Assembly: GCF_033097525.1 (NCBI RefSeq)
Contig: NZ_CP109907.1
Coordinates: forward strand, 2,728,001-2,792,000
DNA: 64,000 bases
Direction of reading: 5' to 3'
Origin: Sphingobacterium sp. UGAL515B_05
GTDB lineage: Bacteria > Bacteroidota > Bacteroidia > Sphingobacteriales > Sphingobacteriaceae
In this document: positions 1-9,150 of the stretch, in pieces
How the letters are laid out: each line of letters opens with the position of its first letter
Numbering within the stretch: position 1 is the stretch's first letter
Position numbers and translations under genes: made by a program
The notes under the pieces: generated by a model
What the model saw: only the letters and a program-made list of their open reading frames with translations
Told to the model about the DNA's origin: nothing
Databases searched by the model: none

Positions 1-2
1 TT

Positions 3-1544
3 ATAAAAAAGGGAAAAGGTGCCTTCATTGCCACTGCGCGGGGAAGTATATTAAATGCTTTTAATACGGATTATCGGTTGTTTAATGTCAAAGGTAAGTA
101 CAGTGACTATAACGTGAAGTTCAATTATTCTTTTGACGAGAAAAATCGGATTTACCTTTCTGGTTACTATGGGCAGGATAAAGTTATTTCACCGAATAGA
201 AATACCAACCGTTGGGGGAACTGGACGTCTACTTTGCGATGGAACCATGTGCATAGTGACCGGTTGTTTATGAACCTTTCGGCCATATTCAGTGATTATC
301 ATAATAGATTGGATGTCAGTAAACCCGAATCGAGTGACAATCAAATCTGGTTGACACGGATACGTGACTTTAGTTTGAAATCCGATTTTACGTATTTTAT
401 GGGATTGGACCGCACGTTGGATTTTGGTCTTCAGGGAACCTTACATCGTTTCAATCCCGGAGAGATATCACCGATAAATTCAAACACGGAAGATAATATT
501 TTTAGGGCGCAAGCTTATGATTATACGGGGTATGTTTCTTTTAATTGGAAGATCGATTCAGCTTTCCGGATCGTTGCGGGAATGCGGGCGAATGCCTTTT
601 TTAATGCCTCCTTTGGACGCTATTATTTATTGGAAGGCAGCTCGTATAAGCCATTGTCGAACGATGCCGACAAGAAAAAGTCGTATTATGGTTTAGAGCC
701 ACGTCTGTCCTTGCAATATAAAATGGGCAATGACTATGCTTTCAGATTGGCTTATAATCGGAGTTATCAATATTTGCAGTTATTACAGAATGATGAACTT
801 GCTTTTTCCTCATTGGAAGCATGGGTGCCGGCAGGATTAAATATTAAACCACAATATGTTGATGCTATTTCTTTTCGTATCAACAGATTATTGTATCATG
901 GAAATATTGGACTCGAAGGGTATTGGAAGAAGATGGGCAATCAGGTCGAACTGATCGATCATGCGCAACTGATACTCAACCCATTTATCGAAACGCAGCT
1001 GCGCCAAGGCAAGGGGCATGCTTATGGACTTGAATTATCTGTCAATCAGCGTATCGGTGACCTTATGGGTAGTATTTTCTATAGTTGGTCGAGATCTTTT
1101 CGTAAGATCAATGGCATCAATAAAGGAAAAGAGTATGCGGCTAACTTCGATATTCCACATGTGCTTAAGAGCAACTTGTCCTACGATTTGGGAAGGTCGG
1201 TGCATCTCAATGCTTTTTATACAATTCATACCGGAAGGCCCTTAACCTATCCGGTAGGATTTATGGAATATGAGGGCATATATGTTCCAGTGTATTCAAG
1301 TCGTAATTCCCATCGTATGCCTACATTTAGTCGTTTTGACCTGAATTGTTCGGTGGATCTGGAAACGATCAAACAGCGGGAACGTGGTAGAAGACATACC
1401 TTGAATTTTGGATTATATAATGTGTTTGATCAGCGTAATCCGCTCTATTATAGTTTTTCCGAAGATAGCAATGGGAACTTAGCTATTCAGAAAACATCAT
1501 TTTCTGGGAGAATACCTTCAATTAGTTATACAATGAGATTTTGA
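3..1544 (+). CDS. TonB-dependent outer-membrane receptor, C-terminal part (gene starts before the window)
   Basis: The reading frame is open from the first bases of the window with no start needed, so the N-terminal signal peptide, any carboxypeptidase-like domain and the plug lie upstream. What remains is about 514 residues of alternating beta-strand sequence rich in Tyr, Phe, Asn and Arg, ending in Phe (SISYTMRF), as expected of a 22-strand barrel assembled by the BAM machinery. Segments such as LNFGLYNVFDQRNP and the late strand SISYTMRF are typical of TonB-dependent receptors. The family imports a bound ligand across the outer membrane using TonB energy; the substrate cannot be told from this part. 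The stop overlaps the region of a DUF4249 lipoprotein start, and that pairing is common in Bacteroidota. An internal TTG at 78 is not the real start. Confidence 0.9.
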   Translation: MKKGKGAFIATARGSILNAFNTDYRLFNVKGKYSDYNVKFNYSFDEKNRIYLSGYYGQDKVISPNRNTNRWGNWTSTLRWNHVHSDRLFMNLSAIFSDYHNRLDVSKPESSDNQIWLTRIRDFSLKSDFTYFMGLDRTLDFGLQGTLHRFNPGEISPINSNTEDNIFRAQAYDYTGYVSFNWKIDSAFRIVAGMRANAFFNASFGRYYLLEGSSYKPLSNDADKKKSYYGLEPRLSLQYKMGNDYAFRLAYNRSYQYLQLLQNDELAFSSLEAWVPAGLNIKPQYVDAISFRINRLLYHGNIGLEGYWKKMGNQVELIDHAQLILNPFIETQLRQGKGHAYGLELSVNQRIGDLMGSIFYSWSRSFRKINGINKGKEYAANFDIPHVLKSNLSYDLGRSVHLNAFYTIHTGRPLTYPVGFMEYEGIYVPVYSSRNSHRMPTFSRFDLNCSVDLETIKQRERGRRHTLNFGLYNVFDQRNPLYYSFSEDSNGNLAIQKTSFSGRIPSISYTMRF

Positions 1545-1549
1545 TTCAT

Positions 1550-2368
1550 ATGAGGCTCTTGTTGATTTTTGTGACTTATTTTCTAGTGGTTTCTTGTCAG
1601 AAATCAGCGGTAGACGAAGGACAATCGTACGATATGATTGTCGAGGGGGGGATCAATACGATGTACAAAGAGCAGTATATCCAATTGAAGAAATTGGATG
1701 GAATGAAATCTAACACAGGTACTATAGGAATTAGTGGTGCTTCCGTGCGTGTCACGAATGGCCCCAATATGATTGAATTCAAGGATTTGGGAGAAGGACT
1801 TTATCTTGGTGAGCTTTTCAATCTGAAAGATACAGTAGGGAATGTATTTCAGCTTACAATTACTTTGAATGGGAAATTGTATGAAGCACAAGATCAATTG
1901 ATACCTGTGGTACCAATTGAAAATGCCTTTCTACCGGTAGAAAAAAGTAAAGTGAATAATACTTGGGAAGTAAAGGTCAGCAAGCATTTATTTGGAATGC
2001 GAACCTCAAACAAATGGCTTATTTTACCAAAAAAGGATTTTTCTGAAGATGATATTTCCTCTTTTCGCTCTCCTTTTAGCTACAGTTATCGTTTGGGGGC
2101 ACCCAATGTCCTGAATAACTTACTTGGGAAGACCTATAACTATGAAGTTTCGTTGAAGGACAGTTTAATCGTCTCTAAGTTTTCTGAATCGCCACGTTAC
2201 TCCCGTTTTATTTATAATCTATTTCAGGAGACTGAATGGAAAGGATTATTGTCTGCAGTACCTGCCAATGTTGAAGGTAATATTTCGAATAATGCCCTTG
2301 GCTTTTTTTATGTGATGGACGGTGTGCGTAAATCAATTCCAATGAAGGACATTAGAACCAGCAAATAG
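1550..2368 (+). CDS. DUF4249-family lipoprotein, partner of the TonB-dependent receptor
   Basis: This is a 272-residue predicted lipoprotein. The ATG at 1550 gives a compact signal peptide ending in the lipobox VVSC, with Cys16 as the acylated residue. An in-frame TTG at 1541 would overlap the receptor stop and add only three residues, so the ATG is preferred. The early segment after the signal (YDMIVEGGINT) followed by short beta-rich stretches (ASVRVTNG, YLGELFNLKDTVGNVF) matches the DUF4249 pattern. Proteins of this family sit beside TonB-dependent receptors in Bacteroidota and are thought to be surface-exposed partners, though their biochemical role is not established. The gene follows the receptor without a gap, so co-transcription is very likely. 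No terminator is visible directly after it. Confidence 0.82.
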   Translation: MRLLLIFVTYFLVVSCQKSAVDEGQSYDMIVEGGINTMYKEQYIQLKKLDGMKSNTGTIGISGASVRVTNGPNMIEFKDLGEGLYLGELFNLKDTVGNVFQLTITLNGKLYEAQDQLIPVVPIENAFLPVEKSKVNNTWEVKVSKHLFGMRTSNKWLILPKKDFSEDDISSFRSPFSYSYRLGAPNVLNNLLGKTYNYEVSLKDSLIVSKFSESPRYSRFIYNLFQETEWKGLLSAVPANVEGNISNNALGFFYVMDGVRKSIPMKDIRTSK

Positions 2369-2390
2369 GATTTTTTCAAGATCTAAAACT

Positions 2391-2402
2391 GGAAACAGGC
2401 AC
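2391..2402 (+). repeat. Copy of the short intergenic motif GGAAACAGGCAC
   Basis: This 12-base string lies between the DUF4249 gene and the VirJ-like gene. The same string occurs inside a longer 17-base identity at 43440-43456 and 51056-51072. It is 22 bases after one stop codon and about 70 bases before the next start. Confidence 0.4.
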
Positions 2403-2469
2403 AATGGAAGATCGGTGGATCGAGGATATTCAAGTCATTTAAAGCAAATATTTATACATACTTATACAT

Positions 2470-3168
2470 ATGAAAACTGCACAATATAGAGCAGAAAGGG
2501 TAATCCTATTTCTATTTTTCTGGCTATGCTTAGCCATAACATCTGCAAAGGCTGAGGTTTTTCCAAATTATGTTATACCACTTAAGGATATAAACAGCAA
2601 ACAAAAAACAATGCTTGTATTTATTACGGGCGACGGCGGCTATAATGATTTTAGCAAAAGTCTTCTTTCCTATTTTTCCCAGGAAGGATATCCCCGTTTG
2701 GTCATCGATGCAAAAAAATATTTTTGGAAAAAGAAAAATCCACAGGAAGCAGGAAGAGAATTTGAACGGTATATCGACCATTTCAAAAAGGAGTGGGATT
2801 GTGATCAGATTTATTTGGTTGGACATTCATTTTCGGCAGGCGTGCTGCCTTTTATCCTGAGTAATTTCTCGGATCCATTGAAAAAGTCAATCCGTCATGT
2901 TACCTATTTGTCACCGGATCAATATGCGAGCTTCGAGGTGACCGTATCGACTATGCTCAACTGGAAACAGAAGCCTAATGGTTACGAAGTGCTTGCTGAA
3001 GTCTTGAAGCTAAAGCAATTTCCTTCTACTTATGTCTTTTGTAAAGAGGGCGAGGAAGATCTCGTGAAAATGTTTCGCAATGCGGGACTAAAGGTTGATG
3101 TACTGGCGGGGCCGCATAATTATAATCGCGATTTTAAGACTATTTATAATACAATTCGATTAAGATAG
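2470..3168 (+). CDS. VirJ/AcvB-family periplasmic alpha/beta hydrolase
   Basis: This is a 232-residue exported protein with a signal peptide of about 28 residues (hydrophobic VILFLFFWLCLAI, then SAKAE). Three features fit the VirJ/AcvB alpha/beta-hydrolase family: the TGDGG loop at residues 53-57, a nucleophile elbow GHSFSAG at 118-124 with Ser120 as the probable nucleophile, and a late GPHNY with His216 in the place of the catalytic histidine. In Agrobacterium, AcvB is a periplasmic hydrolase of lysyl-phosphatidylglycerol and is linked to the LPG synthase LpiA. Here an MprF-type synthase lies 2.7 kb downstream on the same strand, so an aminoacyl-lipid hydrolase role is a reasonable inference. 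The elbow is GxSxS rather than the usual GxSxG. The substrate is not proven by sequence. Confidence 0.75.
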   Translation: MKTAQYRAERVILFLFFWLCLAITSAKAEVFPNYVIPLKDINSKQKTMLVFITGDGGYNDFSKSLLSYFSQEGYPRLVIDAKKYFWKKKNPQEAGREFERYIDHFKKEWDCDQIYLVGHSFSAGVLPFILSNFSDPLKKSIRHVTYLSPDQYASFEVTVSTMLNWKQKPNGYEVLAEVLKLKQFPSTYVFCKEGEEDLVKMFRNAGLKVDVLAGPHNYNRDFKTIYNTIRLR

Positions 3169-3191
3169 CATTCCTATTAGGACCTTTTTAT

Positions 3192-3235
3192 AAAAACCTT
3201 GTCATCCTACTGAATTTAGATGCAAGGTTTTTTTT
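3192..3235 (+). terminator. Hairpin with T-tract ending exactly at the next start codon
   Basis: Arms AAAAACCTTG (3192-3201) and CAAGGTTTTT (3223-3232) pair perfectly around a 21-base loop, and the T-tract continues to 3235. The ATG of the DUF5686 gene begins at 3236. It has the form of an intrinsic terminator for the VirJ-like gene, or of an attenuator controlling read-through into the next gene. Confidence 0.6.
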
Positions 3236-5740
3236 ATGCAATATCGTTTTTTATTGGTTTTATTGTTCTTTACTTCTCGACTATTTGGACAAGGAGCTTC
3301 ATTAACAGGGATTGTCCTCGATGCCTCAACGGCAAAACCTATACAAGGTGTTACTGTAAAGCTTTCCAATACGGCAAAATCTGTAGCAACAAATAAAGAG
3401 GGGCACTTTCAGCTGCCGGCAGTACCTGATAACTGGGAGTTACTATTTAGTGCGGTTGGCTATAAAAAACAGGTATTCCCGATGAGTGTCGCACAGGGCA
3501 AGAAAGTTCTTATTATCCGTTTGGAAGATGAACAACAAAGTCTCGATGAAGTTGTCGTGAATGCGCCTAAAAAAAGAAAATACACGAATAAACATAATCC
3601 AACAGTAGATTTAATCCGTAAAGTAATTGAAAAAAGAGATGAAAATAATGCGTTAAATGGAACGGGAGGTAACTACCAGGAATATGAAAAGTTATCAATG
3701 TCTTTGTCTATACAGAATCAAAAGGTGGATAAATCCCGTTTACTGAAACGATTCGGATTCCTGAAGCAGGGGATGGATACACTAAAATATCCAGGAAGGT
3801 CGTTGGTGCCCATATTTATGGATGAAAAAATAGGGCAGCGAAAATTAGATCCAGTTAAAGGTTCCGGTTTTGTTTTATTGGGTGAGAATCAGTCACGCGT
3901 AGATCAGTACCTGGATGAAGATGGTATTGATGAGTATTTGGATAAAATCTATGGTGAAACAGATATCTATGATACAGATGTCTCTATTGGGAATAGACGT
4001 TTTTTAAGCCCTATAGCAACGTTGGGACCTTCGTTTTATAAATATTACTTGGTTGACACCTTGAAGGATAGTAAACCTTGGCATGCAAAAATACGCGTAG
4101 AGCCAAGGAATAGGGAGGATGCACTTTTTTCAGGCTTCATCTATATCCGCTTAGACGGGAGTTATGCATTGGATCAAGCGGAGCTGACGATCAACGAAGC
4201 GACCAATATCAACTGGGTAAAGGGTTTAAATATTGTTTTGAATTATTCGGAAAATCAAGCGCATCGTTTTTTTCTGAGCAGGGGAGTACTGACGATAGAC
4301 ATGGGGATTTTTAAGGATGGTATGGGCTTGTTTGGGGAGAAAGTGACCAATAGGTCTTTAGTTGATGCAAATCAGTTGATTGTTAATGGTAAAGCATTGA
4401 CGCGAACTGGACCACAAAATCCAAATGGAATTGACTGGAATCTTGCAAGACCTGAGAAACTGAGTACGTTGGAGGAGCAGGCCTTTACGAATATCGATAG
4501 TTTAAAACAGTCAAAATCTTTTAAAAATTTGATGGCTTTGGGCTCCTTCATTATGTCGGGTTATTATGGTCGCGGTGTCATCGAAATAGGGCCAGTACCA
4601 TCATTTTATAGTTTTAATCCGGTAGAAGGAAGCCGATTTAAGTTCGGCGGCAACACAACGGATCTTTTTAGCAAAACATTGGTACTGGATGGCTACGGGG
4701 CCTATGGGACGAAAGATAGGCAATGGAAATATAATGTGGGTGCCACTTACTCATTTAATGGTGAATCGGTGTATAAATTTCCGGTAAAGTTGGTCTCTGC
4801 TAAGGTTAGCAAAGAGGTACAGGTGCCGGGACAGGATCTAAATTTCATTGACAATGATAATTTTCTGCTTTCATTCAGAAGAGGGGAAAATGACAAAATG
4901 TTTTATCTACAGCGGAGGCAGATCGAATACTGGCAGGAATTTGAAAACCATCTATCCTTTAAAGTAGGGTTCTTCAATCAAATCCTTAGTCCAGGTGGTA
5001 TTTTGGAGTTCGATCGTCGAGCTTTTCGAAGAAGTAACGGTAATGAGCTATGGACTTCTGCTTTCACCGGAGAAATTCGCTGGGCTCCACATGAGAAACT
5101 ATACCAGGGGAAACGTTATCGGCGTATTATCAATACAGGTCAGCCTGTTTTTACCTTAGCCGCACAGGTTGGCGTGAAAGGTTTATTGGGTGGAGATTAT
5201 AACTACCAACGTTTTATATTAAATGCCAATAAGCGATTTTTTGCCTCCCAATTTGGTTTTGCGGATGTTGTGCTTGAGTCGGGCATTCAATTTGGGAAAG
5301 TTCCTTATCCCCTGATGATTATTCACCGTGCAAATCAGACCTATTCGTATCAGCTCAATTCATACAATTTGATGAATTCAATGGAGTTTATGAGCGATAA
5401 GTATGCTTCATTATTGGTTCAACATTCATTTAATGGTTTTTTTCTGAATAAAGTTCCGCTTCTGAAAAAACTGGATCTCCGGGAGATCGCCTCTGTAAAG
5501 ATGTTGTATGGAGCTGTCGACGCCTCCAATAGATACACGAAAAGTTTTGATGAATTACCCAAGGATCCTCGCGAACCGCAGCTGTTCTCCCTCAATAATG
5601 GGGCTTATATAGAAGGGAGTGTCGGCTTGAGTAATATCTTTAAAATTCTACGTGTCGATCTGGTGCGTCGATTTACTTATTTGGATAATCCAAGTGTATC
5701 TCCTTGGGGCGTAAGGGCAAAGATCGGTATTGATTTTTAA
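3236..5740 (+). CDS. DUF5686 outer-membrane protein with N-terminal carboxypeptidase-like regulatory domain
   Basis: This is an 834-residue protein with a signal peptide (RFLLVLLFFTSRLFGQ). Residues about 20-105 form a CarboxypepD_reg-like beta-sandwich: ASLTGIVLDASTAKPIQGV, then VATNKEGHFQLPAV, then LDEVVVNAPKK. This is the module found at the N-terminus of many Bacteroidota TonB receptors. The remaining part, from about residue 115, matches DUF5686: a mixed region followed by a long beta-barrel-like C-terminus ending in aromatic residue Phe834 (IGIDF). An outer-membrane location is therefore likely. No plug domain is seen, so it is not a standard TonB receptor. The function of DUF5686 proteins is unknown. 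It lies between a VirJ-like hydrolase and MprF on the same strand, and no terminator separates it from mprF. The start is fixed by the signal peptide even though a hairpin abuts it. Confidence 0.82.
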   Translation: MQYRFLLVLLFFTSRLFGQGASLTGIVLDASTAKPIQGVTVKLSNTAKSVATNKEGHFQLPAVPDNWELLFSAVGYKKQVFPMSVAQGKKVLIIRLEDEQQSLDEVVVNAPKKRKYTNKHNPTVDLIRKVIEKRDENNALNGTGGNYQEYEKLSMSLSIQNQKVDKSRLLKRFGFLKQGMDTLKYPGRSLVPIFMDEKIGQRKLDPVKGSGFVLLGENQSRVDQYLDEDGIDEYLDKIYGETDIYDTDVSIGNRRFLSPIATLGPSFYKYYLVDTLKDSKPWHAKIRVEPRNREDALFSGFIYIRLDGSYALDQAELTINEATNINWVKGLNIVLNYSENQAHRFFLSRGVLTIDMGIFKDGMGLFGEKVTNRSLVDANQLIVNGKALTRTGPQNPNGIDWNLARPEKLSTLEEQAFTNIDSLKQSKSFKNLMALGSFIMSGYYGRGVIEIGPVPSFYSFNPVEGSRFKFGGNTTDLFSKTLVLDGYGAYGTKDRQWKYNVGATYSFNGESVYKFPVKLVSAKVSKEVQVPGQDLNFIDNDNFLLSFRRGENDKMFYLQRRQIEYWQEFENHLSFKVGFFNQILSPGGILEFDRRAFRRSNGNELWTSAFTGEIRWAPHEKLYQGKRYRRIINTGQPVFTLAAQVGVKGLLGGDYNYQRFILNANKRFFASQFGFADVVLESGIQFGKVPYPLMIIHRANQTYSYQLNSYNLMNSMEFMSDKYASLLVQHSFNGFFLNKVPLLKKLDLREIASVKMLYGAVDASNRYTKSFDELPKDPREPQLFSLNNGAYIEGSVGLSNIFKILRVDLVRRFTYLDNPSVSPWGVRAKIGIDF

Positions 5741-5849
5741 TACGCTAAAAAAGACAAATAATCTTGGGACTATTTTAAGGTAATGATGTCATTAGTAAAA
5801 GTGATTTAGAAAAACGAAATAATTGGGTTTGTCAATTTGAGAGGTAATT

Positions 5850-8339
5850 ATGCTGATGAAAAACAAAATGTTGATCTGGAAATCCTTATTGGGCCTATTG
5901 GTCATTTTGGGTGCCGTATATTTTTTTGCAAATCAGAGACAGGAGTTGGCATCGTCGGTAGGGCTTATCCAGTCAAGTTCATTGTTTTGGGTCGCAATCG
6001 GGATCGTGGTTTCTTTGGCATACATCGCAATGCAAGGTTTGGTCTATGTCTATAGTTTTAAGGCTTTGCAACAGAAGCTATCACTAGGTGGAGCTACCCG
6101 TTTATTTCTGAAGAGAAACTTTATCAGTGTCTTTCTTCCGGTAGGCGGATTTACCTCACTGGCTTTCTTTAAGAAAGAAGTTAATCAGGAGGGAATTGAT
6201 GATGCAAACGCCAATCTTTCTTCTGTTATCTACGCAGTCATTAGCCTAGTGTCCTTATTTATACTCTGCCTTTTTGTTTTTCTGTTTGTAGGAATCGCAG
6301 GTCTTGATGTGCAGATCATCGGGATTATGCTTGTTTTTAGTGTTCTATTGCTGGGGTTTGGCTGGTACTGCAGATCATTTTACCGTGGGGGAGTAGCATA
6401 CAATTTTACAGTACGTCATTTCTCCTCAGTTGCAGGTACCTGGGATGAACTCCATAAAAAGGGTGTAGATTTTTGGGCTGTATTGCAAAGTCTCATTTGG
6501 GCGACAGTCATTGAGCTAGTAGGGATTTTACATATCTATATTGCTATGCTTGCTTTAGGCTTTGAAACATCGCTATTGGCCTGTACGGTAACGTATGCTG
6601 TCGGAACGTTGGTCTATTGTTTTTCACCATTGATGAAGGGGGTGGGACTAATCGAAGTATCTATGGTTGTCATGCTGTGTAAGTTTGGCTACAGCGAAGA
6701 ACAGGCTATTTCTATATCCCTTTTATATCGTTTATTTGAGTTTTGGGGTCCATTAGCATTGGGGGGAATTAGTTTCTTCGTGAATAAAAACAACATCTTT
6801 GTTCGGATACTTCCATCAGTTTTTATTTTTGTGATGGGGCTTATTAATATCATCTCTGTCTTGACCCCAGCCATCCATAGCCGTGTCACGGCATTAAAGC
6901 AATTTATATCCTATGATGCTTTAAACTTTTCAAATGCAGCGGTACTTTTCTTCGGTATATTATTGGTGATGTGCTCCGGCTTTCTGTTGAAGGGGCTACG
7001 TATGGCTTGGTATGTTGCGGTTGCGCTATGTTCGCTTTCCATTGTTGCTAATCTTTCCAAAGGGCTGGATTTTGAAGAAGCCTGGTTCGCTTTTTTGGTG
7101 CTGTTGATGCTCCTTTATTCATCAAAACACTATTTTGTACAAAGTAATAGGAGATTCAGCTCCTTAAACCTCAGCTTGGTTTTGTGGCTTATTGGGGTTG
7201 TGCTGTTGTATGGAATTACTGGGTTTTATTTTCTGAATGCGAAGCATTTTAATATGGATTTTACCATTTTAAATGCGGTAAGCAGTACGCTGCACGGTTT
7301 TGTGCTACTTAATGGTGATGTTGCGGAACCTCAGACAACGATAGGACAGTATTTTTTGTATTCCATTAATTTTTTTAGTGTGATCAGTCTGTCTGCATTG
7401 TTCTACTGGATGGTCAATCCGTGTCAGTTAGCGGAAGAAGAAGTAGATGGGCAGATTGAAATTGCACAGCGCCTCTTGGAGCGTTATGGTAAATCACCTG
7501 TCGATTATTTTAAGACCTATGGGGATAAAGATCTTTTCTTTAACACGGAGCGGACGGGCTTTATTGCGTATAAAAAATGTTATGGTTTTGCGATGGTGCT
7601 TGAAGGACCCGTTTGTGAGGATACTGAAGATGCGATGAAAGAATTGATTAATTCCTTCGAACGCTATTGTCGCAAATCGAGTTTAAAAACAGCCTATTAC
7701 CGCGTTGACGGTAGGCATCTAGGGATTTTTAAGCAGTTGGGTAAAAAATCTTTTCTGATCGGAGAAGAGGCCATTGTCAATGTCGATAATTTTTCGCTGG
7801 AAGGAAAGAAACGTAAATCACTTCGAAATGCGGTGAATAGCATTGAAAAAAAAGGTTTTGTTTCGAATTTATATCGCGCACCGTTATCCAATGGTTTGCT
7901 TCAGAAACTGCAGGTTGTGTCGGATCATTGGTTGAGAGACATGAAGCGTTCAGAACGTGTTTTTTCTCAAGGCATGTTCGATGTTGGTAAGATTAAAAAT
8001 AGCCATGTAATTACTTTGGAGGATAACGAAGGGCGCATTTTGGCCTTTTTGAATATCATTCCCAATTATGCTCCAGACGAGGCAACGTATGATCTTATCC
8101 GGAAATTGCAAGATGCGCCAGGGGGAAATATGGATGTATTGATTATCCGTTTTTTAGCGTATTGCAAAGAGGAAGGTTATTCTTTTTTAAATATGGGACT
8201 GGCTCCTTTTTCGGGATTTGACAAGAAGAAAGGGCTTGTTGAGCGCTTAATCAGCTTTCTATATGAAAATAACCCTTACTTCCGTCAACCAAAGGGTTTG
8301 AAAGAATTTAAGGAAAAATTTGATCCATGTTGGGTCTAG
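5850..8339 (+). CDS. mprF: MprF-type phosphatidylglycerol aminoacyltransferase/flippase
   Basis: This 829-residue integral membrane protein has two parts. Residues 1 to about 510 are a chain of hydrophobic helices, as in the flippase domain of MprF, including the conserved-looking stretch YCFSPLMKGVGLIE. From about residue 535 a soluble DUF2156-type domain begins, with YGKSPVDYF, then GDKDLFF, and near the end FLNMGLAPFSGF, which matches the NxGxAP signature of the catalytic domain. The family transfers an amino acid, usually Lys or Ala, from aminoacyl-tRNA to phosphatidylglycerol and flips the product, lowering surface charge and raising resistance to cationic peptides. The amino acid cannot be told here. 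A purine-rich GAGAGG sits 8-13 bases before the ATG. It follows DUF5686 by about 110 bases. Confidence 0.88.
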   Translation: MLMKNKMLIWKSLLGLLVILGAVYFFANQRQELASSVGLIQSSSLFWVAIGIVVSLAYIAMQGLVYVYSFKALQQKLSLGGATRLFLKRNFISVFLPVGGFTSLAFFKKEVNQEGIDDANANLSSVIYAVISLVSLFILCLFVFLFVGIAGLDVQIIGIMLVFSVLLLGFGWYCRSFYRGGVAYNFTVRHFSSVAGTWDELHKKGVDFWAVLQSLIWATVIELVGILHIYIAMLALGFETSLLACTVTYAVGTLVYCFSPLMKGVGLIEVSMVVMLCKFGYSEEQAISISLLYRLFEFWGPLALGGISFFVNKNNIFVRILPSVFIFVMGLINIISVLTPAIHSRVTALKQFISYDALNFSNAAVLFFGILLVMCSGFLLKGLRMAWYVAVALCSLSIVANLSKGLDFEEAWFAFLVLLMLLYSSKHYFVQSNRRFSSLNLSLVLWLIGVVLLYGITGFYFLNAKHFNMDFTILNAVSSTLHGFVLLNGDVAEPQTTIGQYFLYSINFFSVISLSALFYWMVNPCQLAEEEVDGQIEIAQRLLERYGKSPVDYFKTYGDKDLFFNTERTGFIAYKKCYGFAMVLEGPVCEDTEDAMKELINSFERYCRKSSLKTAYYRVDGRHLGIFKQLGKKSFLIGEEAIVNVDNFSLEGKKRKSLRNAVNSIEKKGFVSNLYRAPLSNGLLQKLQVVSDHWLRDMKRSERVFSQGMFDVGKIKNSHVITLEDNEGRILAFLNIIPNYAPDEATYDLIRKLQDAPGGNMDVLIIRFLAYCKEEGYSFLNMGLAPFSGFDKKKGLVERLISFLYENNPYFRQPKGLKEFKEKFDPCWV

Positions 8340-8424
8340 AAATTTGTGGTGTATTCGCATGATCTGGATTTGATTTCAGTGCCTTTGGTGATTGATAAGG
8401 CAATGAAATCAAATGCGGGTAAGT

Positions 8425-8451
8425 GATAAGCTGATCTTATCTGAAGATAAG
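8425..8451. terminator. Hairpin between convergent mprF and sixA-like genes
   Basis: CTTATCT (8436-8442) and AGATAAG (8445-8451) form a perfect 7-bp stem. A further GATAAG copy at 8425-8430 could pair with the same CTTATC, so two alternative stems are possible. The position between convergent genes and the T-rich sequence to the right suggest a weak bidirectional terminator. Confidence 0.4.
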
Positions 8452-8470
8452 TTTGTTCTTTGATAGAATT

Positions 8471-8962
8471 TTAATCAATTATTTGCACAAGATCGGCGCA
8501 ATTGCCGCTGAGCATATGAAAGGTAAAACCTGCATCGAGCTTGATCTCTGCACAGGATGAGGTGCGTAAATAGGCCGCTTTTCGGGTCAGGTATTCCACT
8601 AGATCAGTCAATGTGGGATTGTGTCCGAAGAGCAGTACATGGTTAATATGATCGGGAATTGCATTGATGATGGATAACAAGTGTTTGTAGGTGCATTCAT
8701 AAATTGTTTCTTCAATCTGAATGTCAAAAGAAGAAGAGCCCATCACATCCAGAAAAATACGTGTTGTTTGGAGTGCCCGGTTGGCTGGCGAACTGATCAC
8801 GATACTGTTTTCATCTAGGGTCAATTTTGCCGATAGCTTAGTCGCTACTTGTTTTGCGTGTTGTATGCCGTCGGATGTAAGTGCGCGATCAAAATCGTTT
8901 ATGCCCGGAATAGTTTCGGCTTTGGCATGTCGGATGATATAAAGTTTTTTACTGTTGTCCAT
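8471..8962 (-). CDS. sixA: SixA-like histidine phosphatase
   Basis: This is a 163-residue cytoplasmic protein of the histidine-phosphatase (phosphoglycerate mutase-like) superfamily. The N-terminus has LYIIRHAKAE, in which Arg11-His12 form the RHG-type catalytic site. The later SSPANRALQTTRIF supplies the second conserved Arg, and HVLLFGHNPTL supplies the second catalytic His. The length and the RHAKAE variant fit the short SixA group, known in Escherichia coli for removing phosphate from phosphohistidine in phosphotransfer proteins. No phosphorelay gene lies nearby, so its target here is unknown. It is transcribed away from the surface-glycan locus and converges on mprF. The symbol is given by family resemblance only. 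Confidence 0.8.
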   Translation of the reverse strand: MDNSKKLYIIRHAKAETIPGINDFDRALTSDGIQHAKQVATKLSAKLTLDENSIVISSPANRALQTTRIFLDVMGSSSFDIQIEETIYECTYKHLLSIINAIPDHINHVLLFGHNPTLTDLVEYLTRKAAYLRTSSCAEIKLDAGFTFHMLSGNCADLVQIID

Positions 8963-9117
8963 GATTAAAATTTTTGATTCTATACTAATATAAATAATAA
9001 CGCTTGTTGTTCCGGTTCATTGTGTTTGTGCAATGAGCAGGCTTGCGTATGAATACAAATAATAATACAGGAAGTTTTGAAAAGTATATACTCTATGAAC
9101 AGTTTTTTTACCTCAAG

Positions 9118-9139
9118 TGATACGTTTAATAACGTATCA
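9118..9139. promoter_or_regulatory. Perfect 9-bp dyad, candidate operator
   Basis: Arms TGATACGTT (9118-9126) and AACGTATCA (9131-9139) are exact reverse complements around the loop TAAT. The dyad sits about 10 bases before a possible -33 element (TTG at 9151) for the rightward lipoprotein gene. There is no T-tract, so a protein-binding site is more likely than a terminator. The binding protein is unknown. Confidence 0.4.
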
Positions 9140-9150
9140 AAGCTAAATCA

